DNA from: Oxytricha trifallax
Taxonomy: Eukaryota > Ciliophora > Spirotrichea > Sporadotrichida > Oxytrichidae
DNA: 64,000 nt
Assembly (NCBI GenBank): GCA_000711775.1
Contig: ARYC01000108.1
Span: forward strand, 62,001-126,000
Direction of reading: 5' to 3'
Positions 63,641-64,000 of the stretch are shown piece after piece. The translations under genes were made by a program, and so were the position numbers. The notes beneath the pieces were generated by a model, which was not told the DNA's origin, searched no databases, and worked only from the letters and a program-made list of their open reading frames with translations. Within the stretch, counting starts at the first letter, position 1; each line of letters begins with the position of its first letter.

Positions 63641-64000
63641 CTGATTATACAATTATTCCTTAAGAATTTATGTTTTTTTATTATGATTAACTTAATTGTA
63701 TTAGAAAATTAATATAATTAAAGATTTAATAATTATTTAAATTTTATAATTTTAGTTTTGAAATTAAATAATTTATCTGAATTAGTAGCGTAATTAATAA
63801 TATTATTTTTCTTAATATATAATGTTCTATAAATAGTCTTAATTTAACAAAAACATTATTTTTATTTTTTATTCAATTAAATATCCAATATTAGTAATCT
63901 TTAAAATAATAGTCTCAATCATATAGAGGATATAACGCTCAATAAAGAAGCGTTTAAAAATTGAATATCAAATACACCGCTTATAATTTTAAATATAATT

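Overview
The window looks like germline (micronuclear) DNA of a spirotrich, Oxytricha-type ciliate. Three things in the sequence support this. (1) At 53600-57665 there is a 4.07-kb transposon whose ends are C4A4 telomeric repeats, with 77-78 bp terminal inverted repeats, an ATT target duplication, and three genes in the order and strands of the Oxytricha telomere-bearing elements (TBE): a DDE transposase, a second ORF on the opposite strand, and a zinc-finger/kinase ORF. (2) Coding regions read only if TAA and TAG mean Gln and TGA is the only stop. (3) The DNA is extremely AT-rich with small islands of higher GC, as expected of macronuclear-destined segments (MDSs) and mobile elements lying in eliminated DNA. 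No rRNA, tRNA or ordinary intact gene array was recognised.

Layout. 0-11.7 kb: AT-rich DNA with a 0.9-kb inverted-repeat element (3407-4316) and a few small coding-like islets. 11.7-13.9 kb: a 2.2-kb element with ~340-bp inverted repeats around one minus-strand gene for a Rep-like protein with a superfamily-3 helicase domain. 14-26 kb: a pair of diverged dispersed repeats (14.3 and 25.3 kb), two near-perfect hairpin (foldback) elements at 16.3 and 17.9 kb, and coding-like islets, one with a candidate IES bounded by a 10-bp direct repeat (25.07 kb). 26-36 kb: mostly AT-rich, with a decayed foldback copy and small islets. 36-41 kb: a 338-bp MITE, a 636-bp palindrome and two GC-rich islands that resemble each other. 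41-52.5 kb: islets, and a foldback copy split by a 589-bp insertion. 52.7-57.9 kb: an older inverted-repeat element with iterated end motifs, then the TBE, then another copy of the same kind of end. 59.2 kb: a third GC-rich island. 61.4-63.1 kb: a GC-rich, broken minus-strand gene whose first reading frame encodes a run of 29 Gln, almost all from TAG codons. 63.5 kb: another iterated-motif element end.

Almost every recognisable gene belongs to a mobile element and is broken by frameshifts or in-frame TGA, as expected for DNA removed during macronuclear development. The TBE transposase family is, from published work on Oxytricha, involved in that removal. Caution: with TGA as the only stop and about 80% A+T, open frames of 100-350 codons arise often by chance. 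The coding-like islets therefore rest on a local rise in GC and on residue make-up, and carry low confidence.
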